Positions 1 to 8,380 of a stretch of DNA of 64,000 nucleotides are shown piece by piece. The translations under genes and the position numbers were made by a program. A model generated the notes under the pieces. That model made no database searches, was not told where the DNA came from, and saw nothing but the letters and a program-made list of their open reading frames with translations. Source of the stretch: an uncultured Collinsella sp. (GTDB lineage Bacteria > Actinomycetota > Coriobacteriia > Coriobacteriales > Coriobacteriaceae); the NCBI GenBank assembly GCA_958427355.1, contig CAUACA010000002.1, positions 62,001 to 126,000 of the forward strand, read 5' to 3'. The number at the start of each line of letters is the position of its first letter. Position 1 is the stretch's first letter.

Positions 1-319
1 CTGATTCTTAAGGGACTCTTTTCCAATTGAGGTGCTTTGATTTGGCAAGCGGTTTCATGAGAAGGCAGTCATAAACTGTATGCACTTCCGGTGCGCAGGA
101 TTTTAATTCTCTACGAGCTTCCTTTTCAGATTATTTTGAAAAGCCAACCATCTCGCTCCCTCTAGGGGGGCGAGATGTCGGTGTTGGTGTTAAAAATTAC
201 GGGAGCACCATTCAATTTGCCGCCATGTATTATCTAAAGGCCGAGCCTTCTCCTGTCTTTTTTGAGCGTAATAAACAACACCTTAAATCTCTAATGATTG
301 CTTTGCTAATCTTGAAAAC
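1..319. other. AT-rich left flank without a supportable gene
   Basis: No coding region can be supported in these bases. A frame open from the left edge closes at the TGA at 28-30 after nine codons; it could be the tail of an upstream gene, but it is too short to identify. All frames are broken repeatedly. Composition is AT-rich like the glycosyltransferase genes that follow. The only clear structure is the hairpin at 149-177, listed separately. Confidence 0.5.
149..177. repeat. Hairpin upstream of polysaccharide genes
   Basis: Arms CATCTCGCTCCC (149-160) and GGGGGCGAGATG (166-177) pair over 12 bp with one T-G wobble around a TCTAG loop. No T run follows on either side, so this is a weak intrinsic-terminator candidate. 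It could equally be a leader structure of the cluster that starts about 160 bases downstream. Confidence 0.4.
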
Positions 320-337
320 ATGACTTTGGGAGGATTT

Positions 338-1285
338 TTGGAAATAGAAAAGGGAAATGGTACAGGCGTATGCGTACTTCTTTCAGCATATAAACCTGAT
401 CTTAAGTTTTTCGCCGCTCAACTTGATTCGATTGATGAACAAACGTTTCCGGTTACGCTTTTGGTCAGAAATGACTGCCCCGAATCGGCCTCTTTAGAGG
501 GGTTTATCCAAGAGCATATAAAGAAAAACGCCTATCGTTATTATCATGGCGATAAAAATCTCGGTTATGTCAAATCGTTCGAGGCACTACTCTCTTTGGC
601 AGAAGGGGATTACGTAGTATTTTGCGATCAAGATGATATTTGGGAGCCTAACAGAGTTCAAGTTTCGCTCAACCATATGCTAGAAGAAGGCTCAATTCTT
701 GATGTTTGCGATAGATCGGTAATCGACGAAAACGGAAACATGCTGGTAGAGAGCTACAGAAAAGCTCATCCAAATTCGCCTGAAGTAAATTGGTGCTCCG
801 GAGAGGATATTACTATTCAGGCTGCAAGTGTATGCTACGGCATTGGTATGGCTCTCATGCTAGATGCGAGTGCTGCTAAGTCGATGATTCCCTTTCCGGA
901 ATCCACTGCACATGATTTGTGGTTGACATTGGGCTGCAGCGAACTGGGGAAGTGCAGTTTTACAACGACTCCCTTGGTTAAGTATCGTCGACATGGCGGG
1001 AATGAAACTGGATTCCTTGCGGGTGTTGCTTCAAAAGATGATTGGTATTTAACAAGAGTTAAAAACAGGGTTGATACAGCTAAGCAATTTGCCGAAAGAT
1101 TTCCTGATTCACCGCACCTAAAGGAAATAATGGGGTTCGCCGATGCAAGAGAGCGACGCTCCATAATTGGCTTGCTTAAATATCGACGAGCTTGCCCGTC
1201 CATTGCTAAAGCTGAAATCATTATGCGACTTGTACCGAATTGGCTGTTTCTTTTGATTTTAAACATGATTAAAGAAGCAAAATAG
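338..1285 (+). CDS. Family 2 glycosyltransferase (rhamnosyltransferase-like)
   Basis: A cytoplasmic GT-A fold glycosyltransferase that would add one sugar from a nucleotide donor to a lipid-linked surface glycan. The N-terminal strand CVLLSAYKP is followed by the metal/donor-binding motif FCDQDDIWEP near residue 100, which is typical of GT2 enzymes related to rhamnosyltransferases. The C-terminus is hydrophobic (LFLLILNMI). I placed the start at TTG 338, four bases after GGGAGG, because ATG 320 has no ribosome site and GT2 proteins usually begin just before this strand; ATG 320 remains possible. It is followed after 44 bases by the flippase gene. Donor and acceptor cannot be read from sequence. 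Confidence 0.8.
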   Translation: MEIEKGNGTGVCVLLSAYKPDLKFFAAQLDSIDEQTFPVTLLVRNDCPESASLEGFIQEHIKKNAYRYYHGDKNLGYVKSFEALLSLAEGDYVVFCDQDDIWEPNRVQVSLNHMLEEGSILDVCDRSVIDENGNMLVESYRKAHPNSPEVNWCSGEDITIQAASVCYGIGMALMLDASAAKSMIPFPESTAHDLWLTLGCSELGKCSFTTTPLVKYRRHGGNETGFLAGVASKDDWYLTRVKNRVDTAKQFAERFPDSPHLKEIMGFADARERRSIIGLLKYRRACPSIAKAEIIMRLVPNWLFLLILNMIKEAK

Positions 1286-1329
1286 CTTCGTATCCGAATC
1301 GCGACTTGTTCAGAAGGGCGCTTATATTT

Positions 1330-2574
1330 GTGGAAGCCACAGAGAAGACTCTTTCGATTAAACACAATATGTTCTGGAATACCGTTGGCTCGTTGACGAA
1401 TTTAGGCTGTCAATGGCTAATCACTATATTGGTCGTTCGACTGTCTGATGGATATAGTGCTGCTGGAATTTATTCCCTTGCTATGTCTATTTTCAACATG
1501 TTTTCTCAATTGGCCCAATACAGGATGTACACGGTACAAATTGCAGATGTTGAAAGGAAAAACTCTGCTGGTGAATACCTGACTTTTCGTTTCTTTACTA
1601 CGTTTATGGCGTTTGCAATGTTGGCCGTCTATTCCATTGCGACGTGTCGTATTGATACGGTGCCTGCTGTTCTTTTGTATGCTCTCTATAAAACCGCCGG
1701 CTTAGTTATTGATGTCATGCATGCCAATGATCAGGTTGGCCATAGGATGGACTATATTGGGAAATCCCTCATAATGCAGGGCATTGGTTCTCTCCTTTCG
1801 TTCATTGTTGTCTTTGGGCTGTTAAATAGCCTCGAAGGTGCATTGTTGCTAATGACGGTAGTGACTATAGGTATCGGTGTTATTTACGATTATCCGAGAT
1901 CAAATCGAATCTCTGCAATCAAACTTGGAATTACCCAAGCGAAGGTCAGAGCTTTCCTATGTGGCTGTTTGCCCATCGTTCTGGGCGGCATTGCTGCTTC
2001 TGCGGCGCCGAATATTCCAAGGCAGTATTTATCTTATACATTCGGAGATTCTGCTCTAGGCATTTATGCATCAGTTGCTGCTCCCGTGGCAATTATCCAA
2101 ATGGGTGCGACGTATATCTATAATCCTTTATTAGGTTATTTAGTAGAGCGTTACTATTCTAGGGAAAAGTCCTTTTTTACGCTTATAGGTAAAATACTTG
2201 CCGGTATTTTATTTGTCGGCGTCATATCAGCAGTTGCGCTTTTCTTTTTCGGCAAATTATTGCTGTCTTTGTTTTATGGCGCTGGAATAGCCAAACATTC
2301 TGATCTCCTTCAGCCTATGTTGGCTTGTGCCTTTTTGACTGGCATTGCTTGGTTTGTCAACGATTTGCTGGTTTCTCTTGATAACTACCGAGGGGTATTT
2401 GTTGGCAGCATATTGTCCTTAATCAGTGCTGTTGCTGTCATGGCTCCCGCGCAAGTGTTGTTTGGCTTAAATGGCCCTACTGTAACGGCGCTTATATCCA
2501 ATGCTATTTGCCTTATTTATCAGTCTTTTGTTTTGGGGAAACAGACGCAAGAATGGTTTGGGGAAAAGAGATAG
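1330..2574 (+). CDS. Polysaccharide flippase, Wzx/MATE-like
   Basis: A polytopic inner-membrane protein of about 414 residues with roughly a dozen hydrophobic segments. It resembles the Polysacc_synt / MurJ-MATE superfamily, which flips undecaprenyl-linked oligosaccharides to the outer face of the membrane. The N-terminus (KHNMFWNTVGSLTNLG) and the alternating glycine-rich helices fit that family. GTG 1330 was chosen; TTG 1306 lacks an upstream SD, whereas AGAAGGG lies 11 bases before the GTG. Neighbours are a GT2 gene upstream and licD downstream, as expected in a Wzx-dependent glycan cluster. No wzy polymerase is evident unless the DUF2142-like protein plays such a part. Confidence 0.75.
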   Translation: MEATEKTLSIKHNMFWNTVGSLTNLGCQWLITILVVRLSDGYSAAGIYSLAMSIFNMFSQLAQYRMYTVQIADVERKNSAGEYLTFRFFTTFMAFAMLAVYSIATCRIDTVPAVLLYALYKTAGLVIDVMHANDQVGHRMDYIGKSLIMQGIGSLLSFIVVFGLLNSLEGALLLMTVVTIGIGVIYDYPRSNRISAIKLGITQAKVRAFLCGCLPIVLGGIAASAAPNIPRQYLSYTFGDSALGIYASVAAPVAIIQMGATYIYNPLLGYLVERYYSREKSFFTLIGKILAGILFVGVISAVALFFFGKLLLSLFYGAGIAKHSDLLQPMLACAFLTGIAWFVNDLLVSLDNYRGVFVGSILSLISAVAVMAPAQVLFGLNGPTVTALISNAICLIYQSFVLGKQTQEWFGEKR

Positions 2575-2578
2575 GCCG

Positions 2579-3439
2579 ATGATGTCTAAAGCTCACGCGC
2601 TATTAAAGCTTCAAAACACTGAATTGGATATCCTTCAGGTTGTCGCTGCATTCTGCTCTAAGCACGGCATCAGGTGGTGGCTTGATGGCGGAACATGTTT
2701 AGGAGCAATGCGTCATAGGGGGTTTATCCCTTGGGATGATGATATAGATATCGGAATGATGCGTTCAGACTATGACCGCTTTTGCTCTTTAGCCGAGGAT
2801 GGTTTACCGGAAGGATATTCGCTCCATACATCGCGGAATACTATTGGCTATGCTGCGATGTTTGCTAAGGTGTATCGCGATGAAACTCGCTTCGAGAATC
2901 AGGAGGCTCGAGAGGCTTCCAGTTCGATGGGTATTTTTGTCGACATCTTTCCATATGACCAGCTCTATACAGATAAACGCCTTCGTGCAAAACAAGTCCG
3001 AACTGCATCAATTGCACAGAAAAGAGCTTATTTATATCACTCTTCTTCCATTGTTGTCCCTCATAAAGGGTTCCTTGGACAACTCGAGCAAATTGGTTGT
3101 TCTGCTATACACGTAGTGGAACGACTGGTTTCTCGAGGCGCATGCTCTTACCAGGATTTGTTCGACTCCTGTATTGCCGACTCAAATACGGGTGAGGTCT
3201 CTGATTATTGTCTGACGTTAAGCTGGCCGAATATGGCGCCAGTGCCTATTTCAGAGATTTTCCCTCTGAGCAGTGCGGTTTTCGAAGGCAGTGAATTCCC
3301 CGTTCCTCGTATGACGGATAAATATCTTACAACGATGTATGGCGAATGGAAGAAAATTCCGGAGCCGGAAAATCGACATACCCATCTTCCTCTTCTGCTT
3401 GACTTTGGGGATGGTGAAGTCTGGACTGCGCAGAATTAA
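2579..3439 (+). CDS. LicD family phosphotransferase
   Basis: A LicD/nucleotidyltransferase-fold protein of 286 residues. LicD proteins transfer phosphocholine (or a related phospho-substituent, or a sugar phosphate) from a CDP-activated donor to surface glycans. The signature WWLDGGTCLGAMRHRGFIPW followed by DDDIDIGM (about residues 34-62) contains the paired catalytic aspartates of the family. ATG 2579 lies five bases after the flippase stop; a second in-frame ATG at 2582 is equally possible. No licA, licB or licC is present in the window, so choline supply is unseen. A protein with choline-binding-like repeats lies about 5 kb downstream, which makes phosphocholine decoration an attractive inference. 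Confidence 0.8.
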   Translation: MMSKAHALLKLQNTELDILQVVAAFCSKHGIRWWLDGGTCLGAMRHRGFIPWDDDIDIGMMRSDYDRFCSLAEDGLPEGYSLHTSRNTIGYAAMFAKVYRDETRFENQEAREASSSMGIFVDIFPYDQLYTDKRLRAKQVRTASIAQKRAYLYHSSSIVVPHKGFLGQLEQIGCSAIHVVERLVSRGACSYQDLFDSCIADSNTGEVSDYCLTLSWPNMAPVPISEIFPLSSAVFEGSEFPVPRMTDKYLTTMYGEWKKIPEPENRHTHLPLLLDFGDGEVWTAQN

Positions 3440-3472
3440 GGATATGAAATCTTTACCAGATGAGGTTATGTA

Positions 3473-4618
3473 ATGAGTTCTTCTATTTGTATTTTCACCC
3501 ATCATTATCACCCGCAACTTAGTGGAATTGGTAATTTTGTCGATGGTCTCGCTCATGCCCTAGCTGCCCGCGGCGACAGGGTGGTTATCGTTACTAATGA
3601 TTCAATGCGCGTAGGAGTCGGTCATTCAGTCGAAAACGGTCTCGAGATAATTCGGCTTCCATGTATTTCATTGCTTGATGGAAGGCTTCCTCTTCCCAAA
3701 AAAACCGGTGATTATTATCGGCTCCTGCAAAGCCTTGATGATTATGAGTGGGACGGCGTACTTATCAACACGAGGCTTTTCCCCCTCTCACTCGAAGGGC
3801 TGAAGTTTGCTGTGGATCATAACACTAGGGCCGTCGTTCTCGACCATGGTTCAGCGTATCTTTCTTTCAATCAGCCATTCCTTGATTATTTTGTGCGCCG
3901 ATATGAGGATTGGATTACTGATCGCGTAAAGACGTTTGAACCTGATTTCTATGGGATTTCTTCTAAAAGCGTTGAATGGCTTCAGCATTTTAATATCGGT
4001 GCAAAGGGCGTAATATCGAACTCAATCAATGCTTCAATTTATAGGAGCATCTCTTCGGGTAGAGATTTCCGATCAGAATTAGGTGTCCCTCAGTCATCTT
4101 TAGTTGTGGCTTTTGTTGGGCGGTTTATTCCTGAAAAGGGAATTTATTCAATTATTGAGGCAGCTCGCGCAAAGGATATTACCAAGCGTGATATTTGTTT
4201 TGTTCTTGCAGGGGATGGTCCGCTGGCCAATGAAGTCAAGGAAGCCTGTTCGTCGAACTTGTTTTGGCTTGGGAGATGTAGCGCAGAGGACATTTCCTCC
4301 TTACTTCAGCAAGCAGATGTGCTTTGTCTTCCAACTCGGTCCGAAGGCTTTTCGACGGTACTTCTTGAGGCTTCAGCTTGCGGAACGCCTGCTGTGGTAA
4401 CAGATGTGGGAGGCGCGCACGAGCTTATTCCAGATGATAGCTACGGCACGATAATTCAGTCCATGTCATCTGATGAGGTGGTTTCGGCATTATGCAGGCT
4501 TTTTGATGATCGAAAGCTGCTTTCTCTACAGTCTCGAAACTCTAGGGCCCTTGTTGAAAATCGATATAGCTGGGACGCCACTGCTATAGATGTCGAGAAG
4601 GCGTTTTGTATTTGCTAA
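3473..4618 (+). CDS. Family 4 glycosyltransferase
   Basis: A GT-B fold retaining glycosyltransferase of 381 residues. The N-terminal half starts with ICIFTHHYHPQLSGIGNFV, the glycine-rich acceptor-side loop of GT4 enzymes. The C-terminal donor domain has VAFVGRFIPEKGI (about residue 210) and the EX7E-type region LPTRSEGFSTVLLEASACG (about residues 285-303), where the two glutamates contact the nucleotide sugar. It would act at the inner membrane face in assembly of the same glycan as its neighbours. It begins 33 bases after licD with GAGG about 8 bases before the ATG. Substrates are unknown. Confidence 0.85.
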   Translation: MSSSICIFTHHYHPQLSGIGNFVDGLAHALAARGDRVVIVTNDSMRVGVGHSVENGLEIIRLPCISLLDGRLPLPKKTGDYYRLLQSLDDYEWDGVLINTRLFPLSLEGLKFAVDHNTRAVVLDHGSAYLSFNQPFLDYFVRRYEDWITDRVKTFEPDFYGISSKSVEWLQHFNIGAKGVISNSINASIYRSISSGRDFRSELGVPQSSLVVAFVGRFIPEKGIYSIIEAARAKDITKRDICFVLAGDGPLANEVKEACSSNLFWLGRCSAEDISSLLQQADVLCLPTRSEGFSTVLLEASACGTPAVVTDVGGAHELIPDDSYGTIIQSMSSDEVVSALCRLFDDRKLLSLQSRNSRALVENRYSWDATAIDVEKAFCIC

Positions 4619-4730
4619 GTGATACTTGGCTGGCTTTTACTTAGCTTTTGAGTGAAGTTGGATCTAAGACCCGAATTTGTTATTGTCGACTTATCCTATT
4701 CGATTTTGTCTTTAGTTGGAGATGCACGTT

Positions 4731-6707
4731 TTGAATAATCCTGCAATTAAGAAAAGCGAGTACGCGCTTGCCATCTTTGGGCTGGGACTTCTTTTGTTAG
4801 CTGTCGCGACATCATTGCACTATAAGAATTTAAATCTATTCATTCTTGAACTCTTTTGCGATGTCGTTGCTGTTGCGTGCTTATATTTGCAACCGAAATC
4901 ACAGTCGAGCGGTGATGCTATTCGTCAGATAACCGTTCTCGTCGCGTCCAGTATCCTCAGCAGCTTTCTGCTAGTTTTCATCATATTGGCTGGCGCGAAG
5001 ACGTTTGGCCCCTTCGGTCTTGGTGCATGGAATATCTCAGGTCTGGTTATATGCTTTCATTTAGTTTTAGCGTTCCAGGGAATTGAGCTTTGCTATGGCC
5101 TGATGAAGAGCTTCGTAACCTCGGTTAAGAAAACTGATGCTAAGAAGTGTTTCTTTTATTTGGCGGTTTTTGTTGGCTTTGCTGTTTTAATCGCTTTTAT
5201 TGGCATTCCGCTCGATAAGTCAAAGACGGTGTTGTTCGCGTCTGCTTTGCCCATTACGGTTTTGATCGGATTGATTGCTATTAATGGGGGCATTTCTTAT
5301 CTGAAGCCCGAACTGTTCGCTTTCGCATGCATTGTCTCAATTGGTCTATCCGTAATTATTTGCTTTCCCGTTACAAATTTTTTGACATGGGATGATGAGG
5401 TCCACTATGGAAATGCAAACAGTTTTTCCTACCTCACAAATGCTGAAATAACAAATTCTGACCGAATGATAGTCGAGCAGTTTTATATGGGGGACGGCTT
5501 TAGTTTGGATGCAGCTTTGGGTAAGTACCCAATAGATGAAACAAGAGAGTTTAACCGTGGCTCTGTTGAGCAATTGGTCAGAGAGGCTGATAAAAATGAT
5601 TTAGCTGAAGGTATCGAACGTTTTAATTGTTTTGATAGTGTGGCTCTTTCTAAAATTGCCTATATTCCTTCATCTATCGGCCTTTGTTTGGGTCGCTTGC
5701 TTCATCTCCCATTCTCTATCAAATTTGCATTGGGTAAAATTTTTAATTTGTTTGCGTATGCAGTTATCTGCGGAATCGCAATTCGTATAGCCCCTTGCAG
5801 AAAATGTCTTTTCACTTGTATTGCGTTGTTCCCGTCTGCTGTGTTAATGGCAGCCAGTTACTCGTATGATCCCTGTGTGATATCGTTCAGTTTGCTAGGA
5901 ACAGCTCTTTTGTTGAAGATGCTTATTTCTGAAGAGGATATTTCTGCTAAAACGTTCTTCGCATTTCTACTATCTTTTGCAATCGGGTTTGCAGCTAAAG
6001 CGATTTATTTTCCCTTATTTGGACTTGCGCTTTTAATTCCTGCAAATAAATATGTTTCAAGCAAGCAAAGACGTATCTTGATTGGTACTGCTCTATTCGT
6101 TTGTGCCATTATGATCCTATCTTTCTTGACGCCATATTTCTCATCTGTCGTAAATAATATTTCTGATGCACGTGGTGGCTCCGAAGTCTCTACGGCTGGT
6201 CAAACGACGGGAGTGCTTGCAAATCCAGTTGGAACTATAGCTGTAATCTCGAATTTCGTTTTTGGATCGATGCTGACCCCGGCGTTTCTCAATTCAATAT
6301 CAACGAATATGGCTTATCTTGGGGACGTGTCTAATCTGTTCCCATGGCTTTCGTATCTCCCCATCATGCTGTTTGAAGCTATTTGCATTATTGATAATGA
6401 AAAAGATACTAAAATAAAGCTTAGCCGTTGCGGAATTGTTTGGACTCTATTCCTGGTTCTTGCTACTTGCCACCTTGTTGCTTTGGCTCTATACATCGCT
6501 TTTACAGGAGTTGGAAGCCAGACAGTTGCGGGTGTCCAAGCGCGATATCTCATACCTTTGATAATACCTTTTGCCTGTCTATTGCTCAGGTTCCCTATTT
6601 ACTGCGATGAGGAGGTGAAGGCTAAAGTTACAGCCTTTATGCTCGGGGCTCCATTTGCGCTGCTGTATTTTGTGATGTTCGAGCTTCTGTATATCCGTTT
6701 TTTCTAA
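4731..6707 (+). CDS. DUF2142-like polytopic membrane protein
   Basis: A large membrane protein (about 658 residues) with many hydrophobic segments separated by a long polar loop at roughly residues 225-310. The C-terminal signature GVQARYLIPLIIPFA and the central SYSYDPCVISFS match the DUF2142 family as I know it. Members occur in surface-polysaccharide clusters and resemble GT-C/polymerase-type proteins, but their reaction is undetermined. The start is ambiguous: TTG 4731 has GGAG nine bases upstream, ATG 4722 directly abuts that GGAG, and TTG 4716 has no ribosome site. It may polymerise or extend the glycan made by the surrounding enzymes (inference only). Confidence 0.7.
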   Translation: MNNPAIKKSEYALAIFGLGLLLLAVATSLHYKNLNLFILELFCDVVAVACLYLQPKSQSSGDAIRQITVLVASSILSSFLLVFIILAGAKTFGPFGLGAWNISGLVICFHLVLAFQGIELCYGLMKSFVTSVKKTDAKKCFFYLAVFVGFAVLIAFIGIPLDKSKTVLFASALPITVLIGLIAINGGISYLKPELFAFACIVSIGLSVIICFPVTNFLTWDDEVHYGNANSFSYLTNAEITNSDRMIVEQFYMGDGFSLDAALGKYPIDETREFNRGSVEQLVREADKNDLAEGIERFNCFDSVALSKIAYIPSSIGLCLGRLLHLPFSIKFALGKIFNLFAYAVICGIAIRIAPCRKCLFTCIALFPSAVLMAASYSYDPCVISFSLLGTALLLKMLISEEDISAKTFFAFLLSFAIGFAAKAIYFPLFGLALLIPANKYVSSKQRRILIGTALFVCAIMILSFLTPYFSSVVNNISDARGGSEVSTAGQTTGVLANPVGTIAVISNFVFGSMLTPAFLNSISTNMAYLGDVSNLFPWLSYLPIMLFEAICIIDNEKDTKIKLSRCGIVWTLFLVLATCHLVALALYIAFTGVGSQTVAGVQARYLIPLIIPFACLLLRFPIYCDEEVKAKVTAFMLGAPFALLYFVMFELLYIRFF

Positions 6708-7022
6708 ATTAGCGATATAGGTCATGGTTATAGTAGGAGTGGGCAATTAGTTGGATTCGATTGGATCGAATGGGACGGCGTTGAGGGTTCGCTCAGGACA
6801 TGCGCCCCGTATTTGAGGCAGAACTGCAAGGGGTCCTTTTCCTGCGGTGATGGATGGGGACTCCATGTGTGCTCTAGTTGAGCAAGCTAAATATCTAAGC
6901 TTGAGATGTAACTTCCTAATGGTTAGACAGGATACAGTAAACTTAAGTCTGAGTTAAGCTATGCGTTGGACTGTAAGAGTCGCAAATTCTTTGGGCGTCG
7001 CTAAGAGCCAACTGTTTTTGGA
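6708..7022. other. Intergenic stretch with no gene seen
   Basis: About 315 AT-rich bases without a frame I can support. A small perfect inverted repeat, ATTCGAT-TGG-ATCGAAT, lies at 6755-6771. The short palindrome CTTAA-N7-TTAAG lies close to the next gene. Either could be an operator, but nothing identifies a regulator. It separates the glycan-building genes from the Dpm-like GT2/DUF2304 pair. Confidence 0.4.
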
Positions 7023-7769
7023 ATGGATGAATCTCGATTGTCTTTTACTTCAACGACATGTTCAAAAGGACATCTGCGTGTTCTCGTAATAATTCCTGCC
7101 TATAACGAACAGGAGTGCATTCTCAATACCGTTGCAGCTATAAAAGCTGCGGGTTATGACTATGTCGTAATCAACGACGGCTCACAAGATACAACGCTTG
7201 AGCTTTGTCGAGAGCATGGTATCAACATATTGGATTTGCCGCAGAACCTTGGTATCGGTGGAGCGGTCCAAGCGGGCCATAAATATGCCCAGAGATTTGG
7301 CTATGATATCGACATTCAGGTTGACGGCGATGGCCAACATGATCCTTCTTATATTCCTGAGCTTGTAAAGCTGATTGAGAGCGGTGCGAGTTTGGCGATA
7401 GGCTCTCGATTTCTGGTTGAGACTGATGGTTTTCAATCAACTTTTATGCGTCGTGTTGGAATCAGGTGGCTTTCATTTTTGCTCGAGTTGCTTACGGGTA
7501 AGGTGGTCACCGATCCCACTTCTGGCTTTAGGGCCTGCAATAAAGATGCTATCGACCTGTTCTGCAAGAGTTATCCTGATGACTACCCGGAGCCAGAGTC
7601 GATTGCTTTGGCTATGAAGCTTGGTCTTCCCGTTATGGAAGCGCCTGTAAAGATGAATGAGCGCCAAGGTGGACGTTCATCTATCGGGGGCTTCTCTTCC
7701 GTCTACTATATGGTCAAGGTTACGTTAGCCATTGTCCTTGTGTGCTGGGTTCATAGGGGAGACAAATAA
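7023..7769 (+). CDS. Dpm1-like family 2 glycosyltransferase
   Basis: A 248-residue GT2 enzyme of the dolichol/undecaprenyl-phosphate sugar transferase type, which charges a polyisoprenyl phosphate with a sugar for use outside the membrane. Seen motifs are VLVIIPAYNEQ (about residues 20-30), VINDGSQD (about 50), QVDGDGQHDP (about 100, the DXD-type site) and VTDPTSGFRA (about 165). There are no clear C-terminal membrane spans beyond one hydrophobic stretch. Its stop codon overlaps the start of the DUF2304 gene (TAATG). This pairing with a small membrane protein is recurrent and suggests a membrane anchor or partner. Confidence 0.82.
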   Translation: MDESRLSFTSTTCSKGHLRVLVIIPAYNEQECILNTVAAIKAAGYDYVVINDGSQDTTLELCREHGINILDLPQNLGIGGAVQAGHKYAQRFGYDIDIQVDGDGQHDPSYIPELVKLIESGASLAIGSRFLVETDGFQSTFMRRVGIRWLSFLLELLTGKVVTDPTSGFRACNKDAIDLFCKSYPDDYPEPESIALAMKLGLPVMEAPVKMNERQGGRSSIGGFSSVYYMVKVTLAIVLVCWVHRGDK

Positions 7770-8122
7770 TGAATCTTATTTTGAGGATTGGTGCGGCCCT
7801 CTTTTTCGGCGGATTCCTCGTCTATGTTTTACGTCTCGTGTCCAACGGAAAGATGCTTCTTAAGTACTCTTTGCTGTGGATTTTGATGTGTATGGCGGCC
7901 TTGATCTGTGATTTATGTCCTCAGATTATTTATAGTTGCTCAACAGCTATTGGGTTTGTCAACCCGGCCAATTTCCTTTTTTTGGGTGCAATCGTGCTGT
8001 TGCTTGCAATCTCTCTGTCTCTTAGCGTTGCCGCGAGTCGTCATGTTTTGGCGATCAAAAACCTTACTCATAGGATTGCCCTGCTCGAAAAAGAGCTTGA
8101 GAAAAGGTCTGATCATGAATGA
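7769..8122 (+). CDS. DUF2304 small membrane protein
   Basis: A 117-residue protein with three hydrophobic segments (roughly residues 2-20, 30-47 and 66-85) and a C-terminal charged coiled-coil-like tail, IKNLTHRIALLEKELEKR. This layout matches DUF2304, a family usually encoded beside a Dpm-like GT2, as here with a one-base overlap. It probably anchors or activates the preceding glycosyltransferase at the membrane; no catalytic residues are evident. Function beyond this association is unknown. Confidence 0.75.
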   Translation: MNLILRIGAALFFGGFLVYVLRLVSNGKMLLKYSLLWILMCMAALICDLCPQIIYSCSTAIGFVNPANFLFLGAIVLLLAISLSLSVAASRHVLAIKNLTHRIALLEKELEKRSDHE

Positions 8123-8380
8123 GCTCAATACATGGTTTGATTCAGTTCCTTCGGCTATCCCTCATTAGGGCTCCTAAGTTTGTGCACCATTGATCGCGCT
8201 CGACTGCTGGTTGTGGATTGTCTAACAAATAGACAATCCCTATGTTGAGTGTCTTATCGTTTTATCTGGTGCAACGTATCAAGCGAGTTGTCTTGCATAT
8301 TAATTAATTTGGGAACTGCATCTCTGGGTCGACTGCATCTGGATATTCAAAGGTTAATTTGATTTGGCGAGAAGAGAAAA
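8123..8380. other. Intergenic region before the wall-repeat protein
   Basis: About 258 AT-rich bases without a supportable gene. A 17-codon frame starting at ATG 8115 overlaps the DUF2304 end and stops at 8168; it may be a decayed downstream gene start but is too short to call. The perfect inverted repeat at 8215-8239 is listed separately. Confidence 0.4.
8215..8239. repeat. Perfect 10-bp inverted repeat
   Basis: GGATTGTCTA (8215-8224), loop ACAAA, TAGACAATCC (8230-8239). It lies about 140 bases before the wall-repeat protein gene and has no T run after it. The symmetry suits either a repressor/activator operator or a weak terminator for the GT2-DUF2304 pair. Confidence 0.55.

Noticed and set aside
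835..1365. A minus-strand frame opposite the first glycosyltransferase and the flippase start
   Set aside because: It crosses two supported genes and shows no protein family features.
8115..8168. A 17-codon frame overlapping the DUF2304 stop
   Set aside because: Too short to support as a gene; noted only as a possible decayed operon member.
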